A stretch of 5,853 nucleotides of DNA from DASSTJ01 sp035707965 (GCA_035707965.1 DASSTJ010000172.1:1-5853), one strand, 5' to 3'. Shown: positions 1 to 5,561, counted from the stretch's first letter. Made by a program: numbers and translations. Notes: a model not told the origin generated them from the sequence alone.

Positions 1-137
1 TCACCCTCGATCGTGGTGAACATCGAGTCGGTGCGGTTCGGCAGCCCTGACTCACGGACGATGCGGACGGCGTCGGCGACGGCTCCGGACACGGAGTCAC
101 CGGTGCCGGACGGTGCGACGGAGAAGGCGATCAGCAT
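1..137 (-). CDS. Thiamine-binding protein, MTH1187/YkoF family (DUF77), N-terminal part only
   Basis: The gene reads leftward from an ATG at 137-135 and is cut by the window edge after 45 codons (MLIAFSVAPSGTG, then SGLPNRTDSMF and TTIEGE). An N-terminal strand with sense MLIAFSVxP, the SGLPNRT segment and the MFTTIEGE segment are hallmarks of the small (about 100 residue) MTH1187/YkoF-like thiamine-binding family, whose members fold as ferredoxin-like beta-alpha-beta units and bind thiamine or its pyrimidine in the cytoplasm. An in-frame TAG lies at 149-147, 9 nt before the ATG, so no upstream start is possible. There is no well-spaced Shine-Dalgarno; a TANNNT box sits 6 nt upstream, suggesting a leaderless mRNA. 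It lies 53 bp downstream of the EamA transporter on the same strand, so read-through is possible, but a functional link is not shown. Family assignment is confident; the cellular role is inferred. Confidence 0.85.
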   Translation of the reverse strand, partial: MLIAFSVAPSGTGDSVSGAVADAVRIVRESGLPNRTDSMFTTIEG

Positions 138-143
138 GCTCCG

Positions 144-149
144 ACCCTA
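144..149 (-). promoter_or_regulatory. Candidate -10 box (TAGGGT) for a leaderless thiamine-binding gene
   Basis: On the minus strand TAGGGT is followed by exactly 6 nt (CGGAGC) and then the ATG at 137. This is the spacing at which transcription would begin on the A of the start codon. TANNNT at this distance is the known signature of leaderless actinobacterial genes. No good -35 hexamer is visible 16-18 bp further upstream (CCGGTT at 17 bp). A GGAG at 142-139 is only 1 nt from the ATG and cannot serve as a normal ribosome binding site. Confidence 0.45.
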
Positions 150-190
150 CTCAGCACGTCTCCTCGAACCGGCGGCGGTGGGTCGCCGGC

Positions 191-1273
191 TCAGCCAGCC
201 TCCGCGCTCGACCCGCACGACGCCTGGAGCGGGATCCGTGCCTCGGCCCGCTCCAGGGGCTGCAGCACGGGTTCGGTGCTGGGGCCGAGGATCGTGGTCC
301 CGGAGATCGTCGGTCCGGGCACCGCCACGACGTCTGGCGCCACGACGCCTGGTGCCACGACCTGTGCCGCCAGCGACCGCGGCCGGCTGGTGACGAGCAC
401 GGATCCCAGCAGCACGAGCACGAAGCCGACGCCGGTGGCCGGCGTGATCGGCTCGTGCAGCACCACGGCTCCGGCGACGATCGCGACCGCGGGGTTGACG
501 TAGGTGAACGTCGTCGCCCGCACGGGCCCGAGCTCGGCGACGAGACCGAACATGAGCAGGAAGGCACCGGCCGTGGAGACGACGGCGAGGAGCAGCACGG
601 AGACGACGACCTCGGCGGACGGGACGGCCGCCGGCAGTGAGCCGGGCAGCACCAGCGAGAGCGGCAGGTACGCCACGGCCGCCGCGCTCAGCGACACGGC
701 GACGACGCCGATCGTCGGCAGGTCACCCAGGTGGTGCCCCATCAACGCGGCGCCGAAGGCGTAGCAGATCACCACGACCACGAGCTCAGCGACGGCGAAC
801 AGGTCGGAGCCCCCGACGTCCACCCCCACGAGGAACGCGACGCCCAGGAGTCCGAGCGCGAGCCCGGCGACCCCCGCGAGACCGAGCCGTTCACGGCGAC
901 GCGTCAGCATGCCGACGCCGATGCCGGCGAGCGGCACGGTCGCGATCATCAGCCCGGACAACGAGCTGGAGAGCCGGGTCTCGGCGTGGCTCAGGAGCCA
1001 CCAGGGCACGGAGATCTCGACAGCGGTGTAGAGCACCACCACGCGCCAGCGGCGGAGCACCGGCCAGATCGCGCCTCGGGCGAACGCCAGCGGCAGCAGG
1101 AGCAGGGCGCCCAGGGCGGTCCGGAAGAGCACGAGGGCGAGCGGCGAGATCTCGTCGACCGAGATCTTGATGAGGAGGTAGGGGATGCCCCAGGCGATGG
1201 ACAGCCCGGCGAAGAGAAGCGCGGCACGTCGGTTCACCCGTTCATCATCGGTTCCCTTGAACGTGAAGTCCAT
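191..1273 (-). CDS. EamA/DMT-superfamily transporter with extended C-terminal tail
   Basis: A 360-residue integral membrane protein with about ten hydrophobic segments in two five-helix halves, the architecture of EamA (drug/metabolite transporter) permeases that move metabolites or amino acids across the cytoplasmic membrane. The first half begins at about residue 17 (LLFAGLSIAWGIPYLLIKI) and carries the typical FRT motif near 50-52. The second half runs from about 158 to 297 and holds the family-like TYVNPAVAIVAGAVVLHEP stretch at 257-275. After the last helix, residues 300-360 form a polar and proline-rich tail with a pentapeptide repeat; most relatives stop near 290-310. The ATG at 1273 is the furthest supported start, with a weak GGAA 7 nt upstream. 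A GTG at 1237 (residue 13) would give an N-terminus more typical of the family. It is divergent from the LysR gene, its probable regulator. Substrate cannot be predicted from sequence. Confidence 0.92.
   Translation of the reverse strand: MDFTFKGTDDERVNRRAALLFAGLSIAWGIPYLLIKISVDEISPLALVLFRTALGALLLLPLAFARGAIWPVLRRWRVVVLYTAVEISVPWWLLSHAETRLSSSLSGLMIATVPLAGIGVGMLTRRRERLGLAGVAGLALGLLGVAFLVGVDVGGSDLFAVAELVVVVICYAFGAALMGHHLGDLPTIGVVAVSLSAAAVAYLPLSLVLPGSLPAAVPSAEVVVSVLLLAVVSTAGAFLLMFGLVAELGPVRATTFTYVNPAVAIVAGAVVLHEPITPATGVGFVLVLLGSVLVTSRPRSLAAQVVAPGVVAPDVVAVPGPTISGTTILGPSTEPVLQPLERAEARIPLQASCGSSAEAG
320..364 (-). repeat. Three 15-bp units encoding a VVAP-type pentapeptide repeat in the EamA tail
   Basis: On the coding (minus) strand three consecutive 15-bp units at 364-350, 349-335 and 334-320 share the core GTCGTGGC and encode QVVAP, GVVAP and DVVAV. 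They fall at residues 304-318 of the EamA transporter, just after the last membrane helix. The units differ by a few bases each. This looks like local slippage or tandem duplication in a tolerated cytoplasmic tail; no function is evident. Confidence 0.7.
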
Positions 1274-1312
1274 CTAGTATTTCCGCATGTCACTGTCCAG
1301 TCGGGACTTCAC
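1263..1312. promoter_or_regulatory. Exact 9-bp inverted repeat spanning both divergent start codons (candidate LysR operator)
   Basis: GTGAAGTCC at 1263-1271 and its exact reverse complement GGACTTCAC at 1304-1312 flank a 32-bp interior that contains the 13-bp gap between the EamA and LysR start codons. The arm centres are 41 bp apart, close to four helical turns, which would place both on one face of the DNA. LysR-type regulators commonly bind two sites over a divergent promoter region as a tetramer. The arms lie inside the first codons of each gene, so both proteins carry a DFT tripeptide (MDFT and SRDFT). No classical T-N11-A dyad is clear within either arm. The operator role is inference. 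Confidence 0.4.
1275..1280 (+). promoter_or_regulatory. Candidate -10 box (TAGTAT) for a leaderless LysR gene
   Basis: TAGTAT matches the -10 consensus TATAAT at 4 of 6 bases, including the key TA and final T. It is followed by exactly 6 nt (TTCCGC) and the LysR ATG at 1287, so transcription should start on or next to the start codon. There is no Shine-Dalgarno upstream of the ATG. The -35 region at 17 bp spacing (TTCCCT) is poor, and the TTGAAC at 1257-1262 is only 12 bp away. The box is one of the few AT-rich spots in the window. Confidence 0.5.
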
Positions 1313-2258
1313 AATCGACCTGCGTCGCCTTCGGGTGCTGCGCGAGCTCGAGCAGCGCGGCACGGTGTCGGCGACGGGGGACGCGCTGCACCTCACGCCG
1401 TCCGCGGTCTCGCAGCAGATCGCCGGCCTCGCCCGCGACCTGGGGGTGCCGCTGCTCGAGAAGCAGGGACGGGGCGTGCGTCTCACCGGCCAGGCGAGGG
1501 TGCTGCTGCGCCACGCCGACGCCGTGCAGGAGCGGCTCGAGCTGGCGCGCGCCGACCTGGCGGCCTGGGGCGAGGGCGACGTCGGCGAGGTGCGGGTCGG
1601 CGCGCTGTCGACGGCCATCTCGGCCCTCGTCGCGCCGTGCCTCGCGCGCCTGCGTTCCGAGCGGCCCCGGCTCACCCTGCGGGTCACCGAGACCGACCCG
1701 CCGGACGCACTCACCCGGCTCGACTCCGGCGACCTCGACATCGTGCTGGCCGCCGACTTCAGGGACGCCCCCTCGTTGGGCGACCCGCGGTACCACCGGG
1801 TCGACCTGCTCACCGACCGCATGGACGCCGTCCTGCCCGAGGGCCACCGACTGGCCGACCCGGCCGGGGTGCGGCTGGAGCAGCTCGCCAGCGAGCCGTG
1901 GGTCGCGTCGGACGTCGACAACCCGTGCTCCCAGATCACCGTGGCGGTCTGCGCGAGCGCCGGGTTCAGCCCCGACGTCCGGCACCACTGCCTGGAGTGG
2001 GACGCCGTGGCCGCACTGGTCGCCGCCGGGGCCGGTGTGGCGCTGATCCCTCGCCTCGCACAACCCTTGCGGCAGAAGGGGTTGAGCGTCTGCCCCGTGC
2101 TCGGCGCACCGGCGTCACGTCGCATCTACGCCGCGGTGCGGGGCGGAGCCCAGAACGATCCCGGCACCGCCGCGGTGCTGGCCTGTCTCGAGGACGTCGC
2201 TCGCTGCCGTCCGGACGCCGTGCTGGGCATGGTCGACCCCACGCCGGCACCTGCCTGA
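1287..2258 (+). CDS. LysR-family transcriptional regulator
   Basis: A 323-residue LysR-type regulator, the usual family length. Residues 11-70 form the winged helix-turn-helix DNA-binding domain (DLRRLRVLRELEQRGTVSA, then LTPSAVSQQIAGLARDLG at 36-53 as the second and recognition helices, then LLEKQGRGVRLTGQA at 56-70). A linker helix at about 71-95 follows. Residues 97-310 match the periplasmic-binding-like effector domain, with PRLTLRV at 127-133, the SGDLDIVL strand near 147-154 and the GAGVALIPRLA segment at 248-258. The effector cannot be told from sequence. Seven cysteines occur in the effector domain (118, 214, 222, 235, 269, 300, 307). The ATG at 1287 is the only plausible start before the DNA-binding domain and is probably leaderless. 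It is transcribed away from the EamA transporter 13 bp upstream, which suggests that it controls that gene and itself. It converges on the ABC permease. Confidence 0.95.
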   Translation: MSLSSRDFTIDLRRLRVLRELEQRGTVSATGDALHLTPSAVSQQIAGLARDLGVPLLEKQGRGVRLTGQARVLLRHADAVQERLELARADLAAWGEGDVGEVRVGALSTAISALVAPCLARLRSERPRLTLRVTETDPPDALTRLDSGDLDIVLAADFRDAPSLGDPRYHRVDLLTDRMDAVLPEGHRLADPAGVRLEQLASEPWVASDVDNPCSQITVAVCASAGFSPDVRHHCLEWDAVAALVAAGAGVALIPRLAQPLRQKGLSVCPVLGAPASRRIYAAVRGGAQNDPGTAAVLACLEDVARCRPDAVLGMVDPTPAPA

Positions 2259-2298
2259 GCCTCGGCCGTGCACCCTGCGGGACGCCGCTGAGTCAGGC
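2253..2298. terminator. Stem-loop shared by converging LysR and ABC permease genes
   Basis: GCCTGA at 2253-2258 pairs exactly with TCAGGC at 2293-2298. After a 2-nt bulge (2259-2260), CTCGGC at 2261-2266 pairs with GCTGAG at 2287-2292 with one G-U. This makes a stem of about 12 pairs around a 20-nt loop that holds a small CCC-TGC-GGG hairpin. The outer arms include the stop codon of each gene (TGA at 2256-2258 on plus, TGA at 2295-2293 on minus). No T-run follows on either strand, which is common for high-GC actinobacterial terminators. A bidirectional terminator is the natural reading of a 34-bp convergent gap. Confidence 0.5.
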
Positions 2299-3438
2299 GT
2301 CGTCCCACTGGAACAGACGCGTGGCGATCGCCGTCACGACCAGCGCGAAAGCCAGCAGGATCAGGCACGGCACGACGATCGCACCGGCCCCCTGGCCGCG
2401 CGCCAGCACGTCGAGCATCGCGTCGTTCATGTGCCGCAACGGGAACGCCTGGCTCACGATCCGCATCCACGCCGGAGCGCCCGACAGGTCGAAGAACGTG
2501 CCGGACAGGAACGCCATCGGCAGCACGATGAAGTTCGCCATCGCGCTCGCGGCCTCCTCCGTCTTGGCCACGGCACCGACGAGCAGGCCGATCGCGAGGA
2601 ACGACAACGTGCCGAAGACCAGCAGCGGCAGCATGAGGTACCAGCTGCCGGCAAGCTGCAGGCCGAACGGCGGTGTCAGCGCGATGCCGATCATCAGCAC
2701 CGCCTGGATGACGGCCGTCACCATGCTGACGCCGACACGAGCCGCGACGACGGTCCAGACCGGCGCGGGTGACAGGCGGACGCGACGCAGCAGCTTCTTC
2801 TTGCGCCAGCTCACGATCGTCAGCGCGGCACCGAAGGTCGCCGAGGTCGCTACACCCCACGAGAGCATGCCGCCGGTGATGAACTGGATGGGCTTCATCG
2901 ACTCGTCCTCGACCTTGGAGCCGGAGAGCGAGTACGTCGGAGGCTGTCCGGTCGCGGCCAGGTTCGCGTGGTCGACCAACGACTGCAGGACGCCTCGGAT
3001 CGTGGCGGACGTGACCATGTCGCTGGCCGCGTACCGCAGCACCAGCTGGTCGCCCTCCTGCGTCACCACCGCCGCGAGGTCGCCGTCCTTCACGTCCTGC
3101 ACGGCGGCGTCCATGCTCGCGTACGCCTTGGGCTCGAGGATGTCGGTCGGCAGCTGCTTGAGCAGCGCTCCGTCGCCCACGACGCCGATGGTCTGCGCGC
3201 TGCCGGACGAGCTGGTGAACACCAGGCCGAACACGACGAGGAACATGATCGGGAACAGGAAGGTGAAGAACAGCGCCATCCGGTCGCGGAAGAAGCTGCG
3301 CAGCATCGCCTTCGCGAGCGCGACGAGGGAAGCCGTCGACGACCCGCGGTGCACGGGTCGTGGCGCGGTGCCGGGCGTCGTCCCCGTGCTGGGTGCACCG
3401 GCGGCCGCGGAGTCCGTCGCCGTGTCGATGCGGCTCAT
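2293..3438 (-). CDS. ABC-2 type exporter permease subunit
   Basis: A 381-residue membrane subunit of an ABC exporter. The layout is typical of ABC-2 permeases with an external loop after helix 1. There is a disordered Ala/Thr/Pro/Gly-rich cytoplasmic N-terminus (1-38), an amphipathic entry segment (ALAKAMLRSFFRDRMAL, 40-56), TM1 at about 57-75, an extracellular domain of about 108 residues (76-183), and five more helices at roughly 184-210, 228-252, 264-290, 295-315 and 352-375. The KKKLLRRVRLSPAP segment (213-226) and FPLRHMNDAM (332-341) are recognisable family landmarks. It should pair with the ATPase encoded immediately upstream: its ATG at 3438-3436 overlaps the ATPase stop codon (ATGA), and a GGGAG lies 8 nt before it, so translation is likely coupled. 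Substrate is unknown; relatives export drugs, lipids or cell-surface polymers. Confidence 0.93.
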   Translation of the reverse strand: MSRIDTATDSAAAGAPSTGTTPGTAPRPVHRGSSTASLVALAKAMLRSFFRDRMALFFTFLFPIMFLVVFGLVFTSSSGSAQTIGVVGDGALLKQLPTDILEPKAYASMDAAVQDVKDGDLAAVVTQEGDQLVLRYAASDMVTSATIRGVLQSLVDHANLAATGQPPTYSLSGSKVEDESMKPIQFITGGMLSWGVATSATFGAALTIVSWRKKKLLRRVRLSPAPVWTVVAARVGVSMVTAVIQAVLMIGIALTPPFGLQLAGSWYLMLPLLVFGTLSFLAIGLLVGAVAKTEEAASAMANFIVLPMAFLSGTFFDLSGAPAWMRIVSQAFPLRHMNDAMLDVLARGQGAGAIVVPCLILLAFALVVTAIATRLFQWDDA

Positions 3439-4457
3439 GCGCGGTACTCCCGTCCGGTGAGCTGGAGGAAGACGTCCTCCAGCGTGGCGGTGCGCACGCT
3501 CACGCCGTCCAGCCGGTCGCGCTCAGCCAGCGCCTGCACGAGGACCGAGGGCGACCGGGTCGTGAGCACGAGGTCGGTGTCGGTCACCTGCACCCCGTCA
3601 GCGCCCGGCAGGTCGCGAGCCTCCTGCTCGGTCAGGACGCCGTGCGGGAGCGCCACGCGCGTGTCCGCGTGCAGACCGCGGACCAGCGCCGCTGGGGTGT
3701 CCATCGCGAGGATGCGTCCGGCGTCCATGATGGCGACGCGGTCGCACAGCACCTCCGCCTCGTCGAGGTAGTGCGTCGTGTAGACCACCGTCGTGCCACG
3801 GGACTGGATCTCGCGCAGCACGTCCCAGAGGTTGCGGCGCGCCTGGGGGTCGAGAGCGGCCGTCGGCTCGTCGAAGAAGACGAGCTCGGGGTCGTGGACC
3901 AGCGCGCACGCGATGGACAGCCGCTGGCGCTGACCGCCGGAGAGCTTGTCCTCCCGCGTGGACGCCTTGTCGGCGAGGCCGACCAGCTCGAGCATCTCGT
4001 CGATGCGCGCTCCCTCCACGCCGTACAGCGCCCCGAACGTCTCGAGCTGCTCGCGCGCGCTGAGCTTCTCGAAGAACGCGCTGGCCTGCAGCTGGACGCC
4101 CATGCGCGGCAGCAGGGCCGCGTTGCGCGGCCACGGACTCTGCCCCAGCACGCTCACCGTGCCCGAGTCGGGCTCGCGCAGCCCCTCGACCATCTCGAGC
4201 GTCGTCGTCTTGCCAGCGCCGTTCGGTCCGAGGATGCCGAAGAACTCACCCGGCGCCACGTCGAACGACACCCCGTCGACCGCCACGAGGTCGTCGTACC
4301 GCTTGACCAGGTCACGCACCTCGATCACCGGGGGCGTGCCTGCGGTCGCGACCGCGGCGGGTGAGACGGCGGTCGACGCGGACGGTGGGCTGCTCGGAGC
4401 CGGGACGCGCGGAGGCGAGGCCCCCTGCCCGGCGCGGCCGTGTGGCTCAGCGCTCAT
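3435..4457 (-). CDS. ABC exporter ATP-binding subunit (DrrA-like)
   Basis: A 340-residue nucleotide-binding subunit that powers the ABC-2 permease encoded next. After an Ala/Pro/Ser-rich N-terminal extension (1-43) the ATPase domain begins at VIEVRDLVKRYDD. Visible motifs are Walker A GPNGAGKT (77-84), Q-loop Gln near 124, signature LSGGQ (172-176), Walker B LVFFDE (192-197), D-loop AALD (200-203) and H-loop His229. All catalytic residues are intact. The C-terminal part (about 262-340), ending TLEDVFLQLTGRE, is typical of DrrA/CcmA-like exporter ATPases. The reading frame stays open upstream to 4838, but that part overlaps meaB and is not homologous to ABC proteins. ATG at 4457 is the best start because a promoter-like sequence lies just before it. 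GTG at 4328, directly before the domain, is the alternative. Adjacent meaB is probably a separate unit. Confidence 0.95.
   Translation of the reverse strand: MSAEPHGRAGQGASPPRVPAPSSPPSASTAVSPAAVATAGTPPVIEVRDLVKRYDDLVAVDGVSFDVAPGEFFGILGPNGAGKTTTLEMVEGLREPDSGTVSVLGQSPWPRNAALLPRMGVQLQASAFFEKLSAREQLETFGALYGVEGARIDEMLELVGLADKASTREDKLSGGQRQRLSIACALVHDPELVFFDEPTAALDPQARRNLWDVLREIQSRGTTVVYTTHYLDEAEVLCDRVAIMDAGRILAMDTPAALVRGLHADTRVALPHGVLTEQEARDLPGADGVQVTDTDLVLTTRSPSVLVQALAERDRLDGVSVRTATLEDVFLQLTGREYRA
3447..3451 (-). promoter_or_regulatory. Ribosome binding site of the ABC permease inside the ATPase gene
   Basis: GGGAG at 3451-3447 on the minus strand stands 8 nt before the permease ATG at 3438. It lies within the last codons of the ATPase gene. 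It is the clearest Shine-Dalgarno in the window and fixes the permease start at the ATGA overlap. Confidence 0.65.
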
Positions 4458-4465
4458 GGACGACG

Positions 4466-4494
4466 ACGCTAGCGACGACCGTGCCGGATGTGCA
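4466..4494 (-). promoter_or_regulatory. Candidate promoter of the ABC exporter operon
   Basis: On the minus strand TGCACA (4494-4489, 4 of 6 matches to TTGACA) is followed by a 17-bp spacer and TAGCGT (4471-4466, TANNNT form). The -10 box ends 8 nt before the ATPase ATG at 4457, so the transcript would have a leader of about 0-2 nt. No Shine-Dalgarno is present before this ATG. The match is moderate and unproven. Confidence 0.4.
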
Positions 4495-4534
4495 CCGACT
4501 TTCGTCGATGGCGGTGCGTCGTCCGGCTCGGGGG

Positions 4535-4561
4535 GTGACCGCGTCGACCAGCTCGTCGGCC
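4535..4561. repeat. 27-bp direct repeat, intergenic copy
   Basis: This 27-bp segment is identical to 4601-4627 and lies exactly 66 bp away in the same orientation. It sits between meaB and the ABC ATPase gene, downstream of the meaB stop codon. On the minus strand, in the meaB frame, it reads ADELVDAVT, the same residues as the MeaB C-terminus. The match ends abruptly at both sides. It also supplies one arm of a possible hairpin at 4555-4586. Confidence 0.9.
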
Positions 4562-4586
4562 ACAGCATCGACAGGCGGCGGCCGAC
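4555..4586 (-). terminator. Possible stem-loop downstream of meaB
   Basis: On the minus strand GTCGGCC (4586-4580) can pair with GGCCGAC (4561-4555) across an 18-nt loop, starting 7 nt past the meaB stop codon. The 7-bp stem is all Watson-Crick but there is no T-run, and the loop is long. It may weakly end thiolase–meaB transcription; at this GC content such a stem can arise by chance. Confidence 0.25.
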
Positions 4587-4593
4587 CACACCC

Positions 4594-5559
4594 TCAGGCC
4601 GTGACCGCGTCGACCAGCTCGTCGGCCGCCGAGTAGGGGTCCGTGGCGCCGTCCACGACTCCCGACGCGAGGTCGTCGATCGCCGAGCCGTGCCGCAGGT
4701 CGCCCATGCGCTCCCGCAGCCGGGCCAGCGCGATGGCCTCGATCTCGTCCGCGGCACGGCGCACGCGCCGCTCGCGCAGCGTGCCGCTGCTCTGCAACCA
4801 GGCGCGGTGCTTGTCGAGCGCGGCCATGAGCTCGTCAACGCCCTCGCCTGTGGACGCGACGGTCTTGGTCACCGACGGCCGCCAGTCCCCAGGCTGGCGT
4901 CCCTCGGCCAGCGAGATCATGTGCCGGATCTCGCGGACCGTCGTGTCGGCACCGTCGCGGTCCGCCTTGTTGACGACGAACAGGTCGCCGATCTCGAGGA
5001 TGCCGGCCTTCGCCGCCTGGATGCCGTCGCCCATCCCCGGCGCGAGCAGCACGACAGTGGTGTCGGCGAGACCCGCCACCTCGACCTCGCTCTGACCGAC
5101 ACCCACGGTCTCGACGAGGACCACGTCGCAGCCCGCAGCGTCGAGCACCCGCAACGCCTGGGGTGTCGCCCACGACAGACCGCCGAGGTGGCCGCGGCTG
5201 GCCATCGACCGGATGTAGACGCCACGGTCGAGCGCGTGGTCCTGCATGCGCACGCGGTCACCCAGGAGCGCGCCGCCCGAGAACGGCGACGACGGGTCGA
5301 CGGCGAGCACGCCGACGCGGAGGTCGCGTGCACGGAACGCGCGCACGAGCGCCGAGGTCGACGTCGACTTGCCCACACCCGGACTTCCCGTGAGCCCGAC
5401 GATCCAGGCCTGGCCGCTGTGCGGGGCCAGCGCCGCCATCACGTCACGAAGCGCGGGGTGGGCGTCCTCCACCAGCGAGATGAGCCGGGCGACGGCACGC
5501 GGCTGCCCCTGGCGTGCCCGGTCGACCAGATCGGGGACGTCGACGGTGCGAGCGGCCAA
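4594..5559 (-). CDS. meaB: MeaB/MMAA-type GTPase, methylmalonyl-CoA mutase chaperone
   Basis: A 321-residue G3E-family P-loop GTPase, full length for MeaB (ArgK/MMAA). Such proteins bind adenosylcobalamin-dependent methylmalonyl-CoA mutase in the cytoplasm, gate cofactor loading and protect the enzyme from inactivation. An N-terminal helical part (1-50) precedes GLTGSPGVGKS (55-65, P-loop). Conserved VDPSSPFSGGALLGDRVRM (88-106), RSMASRGHLGGLS (117-129), ETVGVGQSEVEVAG (150-163) and the guanine-specificity motif NKAD (197-200) follow. The C-terminal helices (about 240-321) are the dimerisation region. The start is a TTG at 5559-5557, 2 nt after the thiolase stop codon (TGA CC TTG); no ATG or GTG lies in frame before the conserved part, and the ribosome site is weak, so coupling to thiolase is likely. 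In Streptomyces coelicolor a thiolase gene is likewise next to meaB. The mutase genes are outside the window. Confidence 0.95.
   Translation of the reverse strand: MAARTVDVPDLVDRARQGQPRAVARLISLVEDAHPALRDVMAALAPHSGQAWIVGLTGSPGVGKSTSTSALVRAFRARDLRVGVLAVDPSSPFSGGALLGDRVRMQDHALDRGVYIRSMASRGHLGGLSWATPQALRVLDAAGCDVVLVETVGVGQSEVEVAGLADTTVVLLAPGMGDGIQAAKAGILEIGDLFVVNKADRDGADTTVREIRHMISLAEGRQPGDWRPSVTKTVASTGEGVDELMAALDKHRAWLQSSGTLRERRVRRAADEIEAIALARLRERMGDLRHGSAIDDLASGVVDGATDPYSAADELVDAVTA
4601..4627. repeat. 27-bp direct repeat, copy inside the 3' end of meaB
   Basis: Identical to 4535-4561. On the minus strand it encodes the last residues of MeaB (ADELVDAVT) before the final Ala and the TGA at 4596-4594. 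The 66-bp offset is 22 codons, so both copies are in one frame. A helical ending of this kind is usual for MeaB proteins, so this is taken as the original copy. Confidence 0.9.
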
Positions 5560-5561
5560 GG

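Larger units (their letters stand above)
4458..4593. other. Spacer between meaB and the ABC exporter operon
   Basis: These 136 bp hold no supported gene. They contain a possible meaB stem-loop, one copy of the 27-bp repeat and a promoter-like sequence for the ABC genes. Read in the meaB frame past its stop codon, the segment stays open for about 50 codons and includes VDAVADELVDAVT, where VDAV occurs twice with different synonymous codons. This looks like residue of a duplicated meaB tail rather than a gene of its own. Confidence 0.5.

Noticed and set aside
1251..1262. GTTC-N4-GAAC palindrome resembling an SOS (LexA) box
   Set aside because: The actinobacterial LexA box has the opposite order, GAAC-N4-GTTC. 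This site also lies inside the first EamA codons and no SOS gene is nearby.
2126..2860. Minus-strand 244-codon open frame across the lysR 3' end and the permease gene
   Set aside because: It is a shifted frame overlapping both real genes and crosses the convergent stem-loop. The Arg-rich composition has no family match I recognise.
731..3460. Very long open frame on the plus strand (909 codons)
   Set aside because: It runs antisense to the EamA and ABC permease genes and out of frame through the LysR gene. Its translation is Arg/Gly/Pro/Ala-rich without domains. Long antisense frames are expected at this GC content.
3360..4364. Plus-strand 334-codon open frame antisense to the ABC genes
   Set aside because: The opposite strand encodes an ATPase with every catalytic motif intact. 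This frame is its shadow and shows His/Arg/Val-rich composition only.
4458..4838. Upstream extension of the ABC ATPase reading frame to 4838
   Set aside because: It overlaps the 3' end of meaB in another frame, has no ABC homology, and a promoter-like sequence lies inside it. The start at 4457 is preferred.
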